DNA of 64,000 nt from UPXZ01 sp018055865 (GCA_964292695.1 CAXYWB010000001.1:40369-104368), one strand, 5' to 3'; shown: positions 7,721 through 16,223, numbered from the stretch's first letter. The notes: generated by a model not told the origin, from the sequence alone. Numbers and translations are program-made.

Positions 7721-8701
7721 TTATTTATTTCGTTTTGCCGCTTCCCGGGCTGCCAAAGTAGCAGCCAGTGATTCGGGGGTTGTTTTCCACCTTCGGTGCA
7801 TCCAGACCCACTGTGTGGGATGTTTAAGAATCATTTCTGTGTAAAAATTATTCTGATTCAATGTGTTTGACCGTAAATCGGCTTCGGGGTTATTCGTTTT
7901 ATTGGTTGGAATTTCCGGTAAAATACTAAACCGATAATTTCCATCTTTTTTACGGTACATTGCCATTGGTACAAGTGCAGCCTGAGTATCGGACAACAGG
8001 CGCGAAGCCCCCAAAGGCGTATAAGCGGGATGTCCAAGAAAATCCACAAAAATACCTTTTACCCGGGTATCCTGGTCTGTCATCAGAATGAGGCACTCGC
8101 CCCGGTTGAGCACATCCACCAGCGCCTGATAAGAGCCCTGTCGGGTGATGTTTTTCATGCCCCGGCTCCCCCGAAATGTCACCATCAGCTTTTCCAGCAG
8201 TCCCATTTTCATCGATTGGCTTGCAGCTGAGGTGACATAACCCAACATGGGAGGTGTAATGGCTGCAAATTCCCACGAACTCATGTGAGGCATCAGGCAA
8301 ATGACACCCTTGCCCCGAGTGTAGGCAGCGTGTAAATGCTCTTCGCCTTCAACTTCAATCAGACTGAAAAATTTGTCGGGATTTTTTACATGCGAAAAAG
8401 CCATGTAATCGAAAAAACCCTTAATAACTTCGGTAAATGATGCTTTGGCAATTTCAACACGATCGTTCTCAGAAAGCTCATCTTTATAAACCCGTTCTAA
8501 ATTTGCAAGTGCCCACTCGCGTGATTTTTTGGCATATTTGTAGAAATATTTCCCTGCAAAGCTGCCAAAACTCCTTACCGATGCTATAGGCAGTATTCTG
8601 AAAATAAAAATAACAAGCAGCAACGGAGGGAAAAGCAGCAACAAAACAAATTTTCGTCGCCATGTTTTTATTCTGGATTTATATTTTGAATAGAATGACA
8701 T
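7721..8701 (-). CDS. Lysophospholipid / lipid A acyltransferase, LpxL (HtrB) family
   Basis: The product from ATG 8701 has 326 residues. It has one N-terminal hydrophobic anchor (about residues 18-42) and then a cytoplasmic acyltransferase domain with the HX4E catalytic motif (H139 in HMSSWE) and a downstream DQD-type segment (LILMTDQDTRVKGIFVDFLG). The family adds secondary acyl chains to lipid A or related lipids at the inner membrane. A longer frame begins at 8770, but those extra 23 residues are unlike family N-termini and the ATG at 8701 directly precedes the conserved positively charged start. Minus-strand CAGGA just before 8701 is a possible weak Shine-Dalgarno. It is divergent from DUF2007. 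Lipid A is the likely but not proven substrate. Confidence 0.9.
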   Translation of the reverse strand: MSFYSKYKSRIKTWRRKFVLLLLFPPLLLVIFIFRILPIASVRSFGSFAGKYFYKYAKKSREWALANLERVYKDELSENDRVEIAKASFTEVIKGFFDYMAFSHVKNPDKFFSLIEVEGEEHLHAAYTRGKGVICLMPHMSSWEFAAITPPMLGYVTSAASQSMKMGLLEKLMVTFRGSRGMKNITRQGSYQALVDVLNRGECLILMTDQDTRVKGIFVDFLGHPAYTPLGASRLLSDTQAALVPMAMYRKKDGNYRFSILPEIPTNKTNNPEADLRSNTLNQNNFYTEMILKHPTQWVWMHRRWKTTPESLAATLAAREAAKRNK

Positions 8702-8796
8702 ATCCTGAGTTTTATGTTGAAACAAAAAAGAAGCTGAGAATGTTATATCAATGACTGATTTTTCAAACAATAATTTTCTTTAAAAAACTAAAAACC

Positions 8797-9063
8797 ATGG
8801 AAGAAGACAAAGTTGTATCTGTGAAATTTTACGAAACAGTTGTTGAAGCCGAAATTGACCAAAACGTGCTCAAAACCAATGGTATAGAATGTATTTATAA
8901 CGACGATACTGTTGTGGGAGTTTTCCCTATTTTCGATGACAAGGAACGCGGCATTGAACTTATGGTTTTTGAAAAAGATTTAGAAAGAGCCAGGCAAATT
9001 CTTGATGAATACCATGCAGCTGTCGATATGGTGTCTGAATCAGAAGAAAAAGCAGAGGAATAA
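8797..9063 (+). CDS. DUF2007 domain protein (putative signal-transducing protein)
   Basis: The 88-residue protein is a single DUF2007 domain. It has a beta-alpha-beta start (VSVKFYETVVEAEIDQNVLKTNGI), a central strand with DDTV, and a last helix DLERARQILDEYHAA. The fold resembles the P-II-like ferredoxin fold. The biochemical role is unknown. The last residues are acidic. The gene is convergent with folK, with stops one base apart, and divergent from the acyltransferase gene. Confidence 0.88.
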   Translation: MEEDKVVSVKFYETVVEAEIDQNVLKTNGIECIYNDDTVVGVFPIFDDKERGIELMVFEKDLERARQILDEYHAAVDMVSESEEKAEE

Positions 9064-9064
9064 T

Positions 9065-9547
9065 TTACTTTTCAGCTTTTGAATCTGATTGAAGTTTTCT
9101 GTTGAGTGAGGCAATGGTTTCGTTGAAAACAGGATGAATTAATTCGGGTGCAATCTCCTCCAGCGGCTTCAGAACAAAATCTCTTTTATGCATCAGCGGA
9201 TGTGGAATTTGCAGGTTGGGCAGTCTGATTATCAGGTTGTCGTACAGTAAAATATCTATGTCAATAATTCTGTCGTGATAAGCCTGCTCTGTTTTATCCG
9301 TACGTCCCATTTTTCTTTCTATCTGATTCGTTTTTGCCAGCACCTCTGCCGGAGTAAGCAAGCTGCTAACTAAAATGACGGCATTCAGGAAGCTGTTTGC
9401 AGAGTTGTATCCCCATGCCTTCGACGGGTAAAAAGCAGAAATATTCCAAACTTCGCCTATTTCAATGCCTATTTGCTGAATAGCTGTATTCAGATTCAGG
9501 ATTTTATCTCCCAGATTGGTGCCTAATCCCAGATAAATTAATGCCAT
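9065..9547 (-). CDS. folK: 2-amino-4-hydroxy-6-hydroxymethyldihydropteridine pyrophosphokinase
   Basis: The 160-residue enzyme transfers pyrophosphate from ATP to hydroxymethyl-dihydropterin in folate synthesis. It starts with YLGLGTNLGDK and carries the family signature AYHDRIIDIDILLYDN, where the two Asp residues bind magnesium, and PHPLMHKRDFVLKPLEEIAPE near the end. The frame extends to a TTG at 9559, but the ATG at 9547 sits one codon before the conserved first strand and is preferred. It is downstream of a SPOR lipoprotein gene but separated from it by a hairpin. Confidence 0.95.
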   Translation of the reverse strand: MALIYLGLGTNLGDKILNLNTAIQQIGIEIGEVWNISAFYPSKAWGYNSANSFLNAVILVSSLLTPAEVLAKTNQIERKMGRTDKTEQAYHDRIIDIDILLYDNLIIRLPNLQIPHPLMHKRDFVLKPLEEIAPELIHPVFNETIASLNRKLQSDSKAEK

Positions 9548-9564
9548 TTCTTTTTTCAAATTTT

Positions 9565-9604
9565 AAAAAGCAAACGACCTTGTAAAAAATTACAAAGCCG
9601 TTTG
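9565..9604 (-). terminator. Hairpin terminator after SPOR lipoprotein gene
   Basis: An inverted repeat pairs CAAACG plus TTGTA (from 9571) with TACAA plus CGTTTG (to 9604), with two internal mismatches. On the minus strand it is followed by CTTTTT. Confidence 0.6.
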
Positions 9605-9623
9605 AAAGTGTATTTTTTCTGCT

Positions 9624-10076
9624 TTATTTCTGAATGAGTACCCATGCATCCGGAAAACGGTTGCTAATCTGGCTTATCCGGTTGCGTGCCTGAGCATATT
9701 CATCGTACGAAGCGATGAGTACGCGAAACATGCCCTGTTCGTTTACAACCACAATGGCACTGTTTCCTTCGCTGTTAAGCGTACGTTGAAGGTTTTTAGC
9801 ATTGTTTTGTACACCAAAACTTCCTACAACAACGTGAAATTTCTTATTAAAGGCAGCGGTGTTGGTTTCGCCGTCAGCCATGTTGAATTTTTCACCCCGC
9901 GTGGTTTCGTTGCTTTCTAATTCTTCCTCTACTACTACCGGCTTTGCTTCAGTTTTTTTCTCGGCAGCTTCTATATCCGAACCGGAAATATTTACCACTT
10001 TTTGTTTTGATTTACAAGACGTTGCTCCTGTTGAAATGACTGCAGCTATCAGCAATAAACCCAAAATCTTTTTCAT
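9624..10076 (-). CDS. SPOR-domain lipoprotein
   Basis: The 150-residue product has a lipoprotein signal (MKKILGLLLIAAVISTGATSC, cysteine at residue 21). A charged linker rich in Glu and Lys follows, then a SPOR domain from about residue 78 (KFHVVVGSFGVQNNAKNLQRTLN to the end). SPOR domains bind denuded peptidoglycan strands, often at the division septum, so the protein probably links the outer membrane to the wall. No enzymatic domain is present. A near-consensus CATCTTTG box at 10114-10121 on the minus strand may be its promoter. Confidence 0.9.
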   Translation of the reverse strand: MKKILGLLLIAAVISTGATSCKSKQKVVNISGSDIEAAEKKTEAKPVVVEEELESNETTRGEKFNMADGETNTAAFNKKFHVVVGSFGVQNNAKNLQRTLNSEGNSAIVVVNEQGMFRVLIASYDEYAQARNRISQISNRFPDAWVLIQK

Positions 10077-10260
10077 ATGTATCTGTTTTTTTATGTATTA
10101 TTTTTTCCAACTGCAAAGATGAAAAGAAAAATGTTGATAGCCAACAAATCCGGTCATTTTTTGCAAATTTTAGAATTTCACAGTAAACAAATGACGCCAT
10201 TCTAACGTTTAACTTTTACTTTGTACAAAATCAATTATTAACTAAATAAAAAAAACGATT

Positions 10261-10836
10261 ATGACTTTTACATTGCCCGAACTGCCCTATGCTCCCAATG
10301 CTCTGGAGCCGGTTATAAGTGAAGAAACGATTAAATTTCACTATGGTAAACATCATCAAACCTATGTGAACAACCTGAACGGGCTGGTGCCCGGATCTGA
10401 ATTTGAAAACGCGGATCTGGATACAATCGTGAAGAAATCAAGCGGACCTGTTTTCAACAATGCTGCTCAGATTTGGAATCACAATTTCTATTTTCTTTCG
10501 CTCACTCCCGTAAAAGGAAGCAAGCCATCGGAAGAACTGGCTAAAGCAATTGACGAAAAATTCGGTTCGCTGGACAATTTCAAAGCCGAATTCAATAAAT
10601 CTGCAGTAACTGTTTTCGGCTCCGGATGGGCCTGGCTGGTAAAAACTGACGATGGAAAACTGGATATTGTGAAAGAAAGCAATGCCGGAAATCCGCTCAC
10701 AAACGGACTCACACCCTTGCTAACCTTTGATGTGTGGGAACACGCTTACTACATCGATTATCAGAATCGCCGTGCCGATTATGTGGCTGCGCTCTGGGAT
10801 TTGGTAGACTGGAATGTGGTTTCATCCAGATTTTGA
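10261..10836 (+). CDS. sodB: Superoxide dismutase, Fe/Mn family (Fe-type signature)
   Basis: The 191-residue cytoplasmic enzyme converts superoxide to oxygen and hydrogen peroxide. All four metal ligands are visible: H27 (KFHYGKHH), H74 (WNHNF), D157 and H161 (DVWEHAYY). Q70 in AAQIWNH is the Fe-type second-shell glutamine, so iron or cambialistic use is likely, as reported for SODs of related genera. The gene stands alone, followed by a strong terminator. It indicates some oxygen exposure for an otherwise anaerobe-like gene set. Upstream TTACTTTG near 10217-10224 is a one-mismatch promoter box. Confidence 0.98.
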   Translation: MTFTLPELPYAPNALEPVISEETIKFHYGKHHQTYVNNLNGLVPGSEFENADLDTIVKKSSGPVFNNAAQIWNHNFYFLSLTPVKGSKPSEELAKAIDEKFGSLDNFKAEFNKSAVTVFGSGWAWLVKTDDGKLDIVKESNAGNPLTNGLTPLLTFDVWEHAYYIDYQNRRADYVAALWDLVDWNVVSSRF

Positions 10837-10868
10837 TTTTCAGTAATCGGATAAGCTTAGAAGAATTC

Positions 10869-10905
10869 AAAAGCCGGAAGTGAGTGATTACTTTCGGCTT
10901 TTTTT
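10869..10905 (+). terminator. Rho-independent terminator of sodB
   Basis: A 10-bp stem (AGCCGGAAGT at 10871-10880 with ACTTTCGGCT at 10889-10898, one G-T pair) is followed by seven T residues. Confidence 0.9.
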
Positions 10906-10999
10906 ATCTTCTTGCTTTAACAAAAGTTAAAAAAATCGATTCAAACATTCATTTTTCTAAAAATTGGATTTCTATTCATTTAATCTGTTTCAAAACGAT

Positions 11000-11007
11000 T
11001 ATCTTTG
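11000..11007 (+). promoter_or_regulatory. -7 box for small membrane protein / OmpH-like operon
   Basis: TATCTTTG is an exact TAnnTTTG match 26 nt before the ATG at 11034. No good -33 element is seen at the expected distance. Confidence 0.6.
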
Positions 11008-11033
11008 CGACCGATAATTATACTCATTCCGTC

Positions 11034-11270
11034 ATGAACCTTCTTGCAGCTATTTTAATTACCATAATCCTTGTTTTTGCAGCAGTTTTCCTGCTGGGGT
11101 TCAGGATTTTTTTATCCAAAGAAGGTAAATTTCCCAATATCCACATTGGCGGAAGTAAAGCCCTGAAAGACAGGGGAGTAAGTTGCGCAACTACGCAGGA
11201 CTCCGATGCCCGGAAGGCCAATAACCGAAAAATCGATGTTTCGAAAATAATTAATGAAATTGATAATTAA
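11034..11270 (+). CDS. Small single-pass membrane protein, conserved type
   Basis: The 78-residue protein has an N-terminal membrane helix (LLAAILITIILVFAAVFLLGF), then a short soluble tail with two cysteines (DRGVSCATTQDSD) and a basic end. The frame is open from 10884, but the TATCTTTG box at 11000-11007 and the position of the helix make 11034 the start. It ends 5 nt before the OmpH-like gene, so they are co-transcribed. Similar short proteins precede OmpH-like genes in other Bacteroidales. Function is unknown, and the location suggests an envelope role. Confidence 0.8.
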   Translation: MNLLAAILITIILVFAAVFLLGFRIFLSKEGKFPNIHIGGSKALKDRGVSCATTQDSDARKANNRKIDVSKIINEIDN

Positions 11271-11275
11271 ACAAA

Positions 11276-11884
11276 ATGAAAAATCTCTCACTTATTTTGA
11301 ATGGTATTCTACTGATTGCAGTTATTGTGTTGTTTGCACTTGTGCTGGGTAAGAAGAATAACGGTGTACTTCCGGCTGTGACTCACAAAGGCGACTCGAC
11401 AGTAGTTGAAAAGTTGCCTTTAGCTTACATAAATATTGATTCACTGTTGCTGAACTATACATTTGCCAAAAATGCAAATGAAGTGCTAATCAGCAAGCAG
11501 GAAAGCTCAAGAGCAACCTTAAATTCCAGGGCACGTCAACTTCAGACTGAAATGGATGAATTTAACCGTAAACTTGAGAATCAGGCATTCCTAAGTCGTG
11601 AGAGAGCAGAAGAAGCTCAACGAAGCATTGTGCAAAAACAGCAAGACCTTCAGAAAATGGAAGCAAATCTTTCGCAGCAACTGATGGAGCAGCAGCAGAA
11701 AATGAGTGAACAACTGCGTGATACTATCAATGCATTTCTTAAGGTGTATAACAAAGATGGTAAGTTTCAAATGATAATAAGCAATACTGCCAATGATAAT
11801 ATTCTGTATGCCGGAAAAGGATATGATATTACTTCAGATGTAATCGAAAAATTAAATGCCCGCCATACAAAAGGAAAAAAATAA
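11276..11884 (+). CDS. OmpH/Skp-like periplasmic coiled-coil protein
   Basis: The 202-residue protein starts with a signal anchor (residues 4-25), then AYINIDSLLLNYTFAKNANE, the conserved start of the OmpH/Skp fold. A long alanine/glutamine-rich coiled coil follows at about residues 75-150, then a closing strand (FQMIISNTANDNILYAGKGYDIT). Skp-like proteins hold unfolded outer-membrane proteins in the periplasm. The N-terminal helix has no obvious cleavage site, so it may stay membrane-tethered, unlike classical Skp. It follows the 78-residue membrane protein by 5 nt and ends in a terminator. Confidence 0.88.
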   Translation: MKNLSLILNGILLIAVIVLFALVLGKKNNGVLPAVTHKGDSTVVEKLPLAYINIDSLLLNYTFAKNANEVLISKQESSRATLNSRARQLQTEMDEFNRKLENQAFLSRERAEEAQRSIVQKQQDLQKMEANLSQQLMEQQQKMSEQLRDTINAFLKVYNKDGKFQMIISNTANDNILYAGKGYDITSDVIEKLNARHTKGKK

Positions 11885-11912
11885 GTTCAATTCAATATTG
11901 TAGCTTTATTAG

Positions 11913-11948
11913 CGGAGTCAGCTTGTGAAAGCCAACTCCGTTTTTTTT
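11913..11948 (+). terminator. Rho-independent terminator after OmpH-like gene
   Basis: CGGAGT at 11913-11918 pairs with ACTCCG at 11935-11940, with an inner GCTT/AAGC pairing, followed by eight T residues. Confidence 0.88.
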
Positions 11949-12022
11949 ATTGTCCGCTTTCTAAAGATTTTTTCATTCCGGAATGACAGCAAAGTGGCTT
12001 CTCACGTTGAAGTCTGCATAAT

Positions 12023-12057
12023 AAAAAAACCTTCCCGTACGAGTGGAAGGTTTTTTT
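12023..12057 (-). terminator. Bidirectional terminator between OmpH-like gene and lipocalin
   Basis: A perfect 13-bp inverted repeat (seven A then CCTTCC at 12023-12035, complement at 12045-12057) gives a T-run on either strand. It terminates the minus-strand lipocalin gene and backs up the plus-strand terminator. Confidence 0.9.
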
Positions 12058-12082
12058 GATGTCGAAAAAAGCGGTTTTTTTA

Positions 12083-12619
12083 TTACTTGTTGTGTTCAAC
12101 CCAGATAAGGTTCTCCGTTTCATATCCTTTGTCCGAAGCTATTTTCAGGTATTCTTGTTTCACATTTTCAGGAATTGTAGTGGTACGCGATAAAATCCAC
12201 AAATATTTAACGCTTTGCCCGGATACAAGCGCGTACTGATAATCTTTGTCAAGCGCAATTACATTATAACCCGAGTAAAAAGGTCCGAAAAACGAAACTT
12301 TCAGCATTGCAACATCTTGTTCGCCAACGAATTTTGCTTTTGCTTTAGCTTCTGTCCACTCTTTTTTAATGTAATTGTAGCCTTTGTTTACCACCTTAAT
12401 TGTGCCATTTTCATTCAGCGAATAGTTTGCCGTAGTGTTGTTCAAATTCCGTTCGAAGCGAAAATCGAACCGGGCAATTTCATACCATTTGCCCAGGTAC
12501 TTATCTTTTTCGAAATTGTCTACAGCTTTCACTCCTTTCGGAATACTCGAACAGGAGAGAAACGGTAATGTAAGACCCACAATAAGTAGTGCCATAAGTG
12601 CTCTTGTTTTAGTTTTCAT
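12083..12619 (-). CDS. blc: Bacterial lipocalin lipoprotein (Blc family)
   Basis: The 178-residue outer-membrane lipoprotein has a lipobox ending at C23 (TLPFLSCSS). It has the lipocalin signature FEKDKYLGKWYEIARFDFRFE at about residues 37-57 and the other conserved segments (TANYSLNENGTIKVVNKGY, FFGPFYSGYNVIALDKDYQYALVSG, LWILSRT). Blc-type lipocalins bind lysophospholipids or fatty acids and are stress-linked in other bacteria. The gene stands alone on the minus strand, between a bidirectional terminator and the GH53 gene. Confidence 0.95.
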   Translation of the reverse strand: MKTKTRALMALLIVGLTLPFLSCSSIPKGVKAVDNFEKDKYLGKWYEIARFDFRFERNLNNTTANYSLNENGTIKVVNKGYNYIKKEWTEAKAKAKFVGEQDVAMLKVSFFGPFYSGYNVIALDKDYQYALVSGQSVKYLWILSRTTTIPENVKQEYLKIASDKGYETENLIWVEHNK

Positions 12620-12681
12620 GTTTTATATGTTTTTTTGAATGTTGTATTAATTCCCTTATGAATTGAAAATGCAGATAAGAA

Positions 12682-13935
12682 TTAATAAATTACAATTTTC
12701 CGGTTTAGTTTTTCACCCGAATGAGTTGCTGCTTTTACAACGTAAATCCCTGCCGAAAGTTGCTGAGTGCTCAGGTTATTTGTGTTTTCATGAATCAAGA
12801 TGATTTTACCTTCGGAGTTGATTATACTTACCGATTTAAGCGTTTCACTAAATTTAATGCTTTCTGTAGCTTTACTGTAAAGTATTTTCAGCCCGTTTTC
12901 CGGCTGTGTTTCTATACCTGTGCTGTTCTTGAAGGCATCCAGAGCCACAGTAGGATTGCCGCTGTAGTCAAAAGCCCCCAGGGTATAGCCATTCCATTTT
13001 CCGTATGCTTGCGGTTCCCAGTAGAACACTCCGAGCCCTTTTCCGTTGGATACGCTTTTGGTTTTGGTTATCAGGTCGGTCAGAAAGTTTTTGCAGGCAC
13101 CAGCCATATCCCAGCTCATACCGCACTCCACTATCATCACCTCCTTGTTGTAGCGGCTTACCATGTCGTTCATGTTGGCCAGGCAGGCTTTGTTGGCAGC
13201 TGCCCAGTCGTTTTTTATGGTGTACCAACCGGGATAGAGCGACATGCCAATCACATCCCATTTGCCGCCGTTATTTTTCAGTCCGTCGAATATCCACCGA
13301 AACAATCCATTGTCGTAGCCATTATGAATATGCACAATTACTTTGGCTGAGGGGAAAATCTCTTTCACCGCATCGTAGCCTGCATTAGTCAGTGCGGCGT
13401 AGTTGGCCATGCTTACCGATGCTTTTCCGGTTTCCCAAAGCATACCGTTTCCGGTTTCGTTGCCTACCTGCACCCATTCGGGGGTTATGTTGTTGGTTTT
13501 AAGCAGGGTGAGCACCTCTTTTGTGTGGTTGGCTACGGCAGTTTTCAGCCCGTTCAGGTCGAGCTTGGCCCATGCAGCAGGTTTGAATTGTTTGCCGGGA
13601 TCTGCCCAGGAATCGCTGTAATGAAAATTAATCATGATTCGCATTCCAAGGTCGCTGGCCCGGCGTGCTTTTACGAGTACATCGGCAGCATTGCACCAGT
13701 TGTTGGCCGGATTTACCCATACCCTGAGCCTGACAGCATTCATGCCATACGATTGAAGTAACGACATGCATTCGGTCTGAATACCGTCGGTGGAATAAAA
13801 CTTTTTGCCCGCAGATTCCATTTCTGTAAGCCAGCTTACGTCGGCACCGGATGCAAATTGCTGTGCACTTACTTTTTGAATATTTACTACAATACTCAGA
13901 ATCAGTATCAAAATCAGATTACTTATTTTTCGCAT
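12682..13935 (-). CDS. GH53 arabinogalactan endo-beta-1,4-galactanase with type IX sorting tail
   Basis: From ATG 13935 the product has 417 residues: a signal peptide (1-24), a GH53 TIM barrel (about 26-340) and a C-terminal sorting domain (about 345-417). The acid/base is E160 in VQVGNETGNGM and the nucleophile is E270 in VMIVECGMSWD. Both are in the spacing expected for the family, which cleaves beta-1,4-galactan side chains of pectin. The tail (LSTQQLSAGIYVVKA, ending KIVIY) is the Por secretion type A pattern, so the enzyme should leave the cell by type IX secretion. The longer frame to 14052 overlaps the HerA gene and its terminator, so it is rejected. Confidence 0.93.
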   Translation of the reverse strand: MRKISNLILILILSIVVNIQKVSAQQFASGADVSWLTEMESAGKKFYSTDGIQTECMSLLQSYGMNAVRLRVWVNPANNWCNAADVLVKARRASDLGMRIMINFHYSDSWADPGKQFKPAAWAKLDLNGLKTAVANHTKEVLTLLKTNNITPEWVQVGNETGNGMLWETGKASVSMANYAALTNAGYDAVKEIFPSAKVIVHIHNGYDNGLFRWIFDGLKNNGGKWDVIGMSLYPGWYTIKNDWAAANKACLANMNDMVSRYNKEVMIVECGMSWDMAGACKNFLTDLITKTKSVSNGKGLGVFYWEPQAYGKWNGYTLGAFDYSGNPTVALDAFKNSTGIETQPENGLKILYSKATESIKFSETLKSVSIINSEGKIILIHENTNNLSTQQLSAGIYVVKAATHSGEKLNRKIVIY

Positions 13936-13962
13936 TGAAAAAAAAAGATTTATTGTTTGTCT

Positions 13963-13997
13963 AAAAAAACAACACACCGAAAAAAACCGGTGCGTTG
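13963..13997 (-). terminator. Rho-independent terminator of the HerA-like gene
   Basis: On the minus strand CAACGCACCG (13988-13997) pairs with the CGGTGTGTTG arm (13970-13979, one G-T pair), followed by seven T residues. Confidence 0.85.
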
Positions 13998-14035
13998 AAG
14001 AATGAAAATTATTTAAGAAAAAACGACTCCGGTGA

Positions 14036-15565
14036 TTATCTTTTCTTTCCAAAAAAAGCTCCCAAAATTGTTCTGGTGATGTTTCTGCCTAGTTGGGAAG
14101 TCATTTGTCTTCCTACTGTACGTCCTACATCCTTAAGCAATCCGCCGAAAACATCGTCTTTTGCTGCAGCTCGTTTCTGCCTTTCTGCTTCACGTTCAGC
14201 TTTTTCCTGCTCCCGGCGTTGAATTTCAAGTTGTTTTTGTTCTTCCAGTTGCTGTTTCTGCAAATCGTCGGCGTTCATTCGTTCCGAAATGATTTCGAAA
14301 GCAGAAATCCGGTCCACTTCTTTTTCGTAAATGCCATAAAGCAATGATGACTGAATAATTCGTGTCCGTTCTTCGGGTGTCACAGGTCCTATCTGACCCT
14401 CGGGCGGAAGTACAAATGCACGTTCTACCGGATTTGGTGCCCCTTTTTCATCCAGAAAAGAAACCAGCGCTTCGCCGGTGCCAAGTTCTGTGATAGCAGT
14501 TTCAGTATCAAATTTCGGGTTTGCACGGAATGTGTTAGCTGCCACTTTTACGGCTTTCTGATCGTTGGGTGTGTAGGCTCGCAGTGCATGCTGTATGCGG
14601 TTGCCAAGCTGACCTAAAATGTTATCGGGTATGTCGGCCGGATTTTGAGAAATAAAATACACGCCTACACCCTTGGAACGTATCAAACGAATGATTTGCT
14701 CCACTTTTTCGAGCAATACCTTCGGCATGTCGTTGAAAAGCATGTGTGCTTCGTCAAAGAAAAATACCAGTTTCGGTTTCTCCAGATCGCCTACTTCGGG
14801 CAGATTTTCAAACAAATCGGAAAGCAGCCAAAGCAGGAACGTGGTATAAATTCTGGGTGAATTCATCAGTTTATCGGCAGCCAGAATATTGATAATACCT
14901 TTTCCGCGGTTGTCGGTTTTGATCAAATCGCTGATATTCAATTCCGGTTCGCCAAAAAACATCTCTCCACCTTCAGCTTCCAGCCGGGCCAGGTTGCGCT
15001 GAATAGATCCAACACTTTGTGTGGATATGTTTCCGTATGTAGTGGTGAATTGTGCTCTGTTGTCGCCCACATATTGCAACATTTTTTGCAGGTCTTTCAG
15101 GTCGATAAGCAATAAATCATTTTCGTCGGCTATTTTGAAAATCAACGAAAGGACTGCTCCCTGTGTTTCGTTGAGCATAAGCAAACGCTCCAGCAACAGC
15201 GGGCCGAGTTCCGAAACCGTGGTTCTGACCGGATGTCCCTGCTCACCAAATACATCCCAGAATTGCACCGGGCAGGATTTGTATTCAAAGCCTTTTTCTG
15301 CCAGCTTGAATTGTGCCACGCGTTTGGTTACACTTTCTTTGTTTCCGCCCACTTTTGCCACTCCTGAGAGGTCGCCTTTCATATCGGCAGCAAAAACCGG
15401 TACGCCCATATTACTGAATGTCTCGGCAAGTACTTGTAAACTAATGGTTTTTCCCGTTCCGGTAGCTCCGGTAATCAAACCATGACGATTAGCCATTTTT
15501 GGGATAAAACAGATTTCTTTGTCATCGTTGATTGCTATAAACGAGCGGTGTTGGTTGTCAAACAT
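14036..15565 (-). CDS. HerA-like ATPase, DUF853 (YjgR) family
   Basis: The 509-residue protein is a P-loop ATPase of the HerA/FtsK superfamily. It has Walker A GATGTGKTISL at about residues 32-42, Walker B LVFFFDEAHMLF at about 263-274, and the downstream sensor region YFISQNPADIPDNILGQLGNRIQHALRAY. The C-terminus is a Gln/Glu/Arg-rich coiled coil (about 425-465) and a basic tail. The biochemical role of DUF853 proteins is not established, although relatives pump or process DNA. No NurA nuclease gene is nearby. It is divergent from the 3-methyladenine glycosylase gene, with back-to-back promoters. Confidence 0.92.
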   Translation of the reverse strand: MFDNQHRSFIAINDDKEICFIPKMANRHGLITGATGTGKTISLQVLAETFSNMGVPVFAADMKGDLSGVAKVGGNKESVTKRVAQFKLAEKGFEYKSCPVQFWDVFGEQGHPVRTTVSELGPLLLERLLMLNETQGAVLSLIFKIADENDLLLIDLKDLQKMLQYVGDNRAQFTTTYGNISTQSVGSIQRNLARLEAEGGEMFFGEPELNISDLIKTDNRGKGIINILAADKLMNSPRIYTTFLLWLLSDLFENLPEVGDLEKPKLVFFFDEAHMLFNDMPKVLLEKVEQIIRLIRSKGVGVYFISQNPADIPDNILGQLGNRIQHALRAYTPNDQKAVKVAANTFRANPKFDTETAITELGTGEALVSFLDEKGAPNPVERAFVLPPEGQIGPVTPEERTRIIQSSLLYGIYEKEVDRISAFEIISERMNADDLQKQQLEEQKQLEIQRREQEKAEREAERQKRAAAKDDVFGGLLKDVGRTVGRQMTSQLGRNITRTILGAFFGKKR

Positions 15566-15609
15566 AATGCTGTATTATTAAAAAAGTGAATATTTTCGAG
15601 TTGTATGTG

Positions 15610-15617
15610 CAAATTTA
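15610..15617 (-). promoter_or_regulatory. -7 box of HerA-like gene promoter
   Basis: TAAATTTG on the minus strand matches TAnnTTTG, about 45 nt ahead of the ATG at 15565. Confidence 0.5.
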
Positions 15618-15657
15618 CAGTTTTTCTCCAATTATACAATGATTGGAAAAAAAAGAT

Positions 15658-15665
15658 TAATTTTG
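15658..15665 (+). promoter_or_regulatory. -7 box of DNA glycosylase promoter
   Basis: TAATTTTG matches TAnnTTTG and ends 5 nt before the ATG at 15671. Initiation would fall at or next to the start codon, so the mRNA is probably leaderless. Confidence 0.55.
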
Positions 15666-15670
15666 CCTGT

Positions 15671-16186
15671 ATGAAAAGATTGAATAAAGATTTTTATCTC
15701 CAGGAATCGGTTGAACTGGCTAAGCAATTATTGGGAAAAACACTTGTCAGAAAGTTGGATGATGGTAGCATGAAAAAATATAAAATCACAGCAACCGAAG
15801 CCTATTACGGCGGCGAAGATAAAGCCTGCCATGCGAGCAAAGGACGTACATCGCGCACCGAGGTGATGTTTCAGCAGGGTGGGAAAGTGTATGTGTATAT
15901 GATATACGGCATGTACTGGATGTTCAATGTGGTCGCAGGTGAAGAAAATGCTCCGCAAGCGGTTTTGATTTGTGGTATTGGCGATATCAAAGGTTCGGGC
16001 AGGGTAGGACGCGAATTGCAAATCGACAAATCCTTTTACGGCGAAGATTTGCTTGTCTCAGAGCGAATCTGGATTGAAAACGGGGATGAAAAGCCAAATT
16101 TCATTGAAAAAAAGAGAGTAGGAGTGGATTACGCCGGAGAATGGAAAGACAAATTGTGGAGATTTGAATTAATAGAACACAGATGA
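15671..16186 (+). CDS. DNA-3-methyladenine glycosylase (AAG/MPG family)
   Basis: The product of 171 residues removes alkylated purines in base excision repair. It has the AAG core: DFYLQESVELAKQLLGKTLVRK, then ITATEAYYGGEDKACHASKGRTSRTEVMFQQGGKVYVYMIYGMYWMFNVV with the catalytic glutamate in TEAYY and the intercalating-tyrosine region. It is somewhat short for the family (usually 185-210), with a trimmed GRV-REL section. The open frame starts at 15605, but the promoter box at 15658-15665 and domain alignment support ATG 15671. It is convergent with the MFS gene. Confidence 0.94.
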   Translation: MKRLNKDFYLQESVELAKQLLGKTLVRKLDDGSMKKYKITATEAYYGGEDKACHASKGRTSRTEVMFQQGGKVYVYMIYGMYWMFNVVAGEENAPQAVLICGIGDIKGSGRVGRELQIDKSFYGEDLLVSERIWIENGDEKPNFIEKKRVGVDYAGEWKDKLWRFELIEHR

Positions 16187-16223
16187 CATAGGTTTAACGG
16201 ATTGACTCGGTTTTTTTTTATAA

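Noticed and set aside
12721..13350. 209-codon antisense frame inside the GH53 gene
   Set aside because: Shadow of the GH53 coding strand; no start context and no recognisable domain.
13936..14052. N-terminal extension of the GH53 protein
   Set aside because: It would include the HerA terminator and overlap the HerA gene, and the signal peptide begins at 13935.
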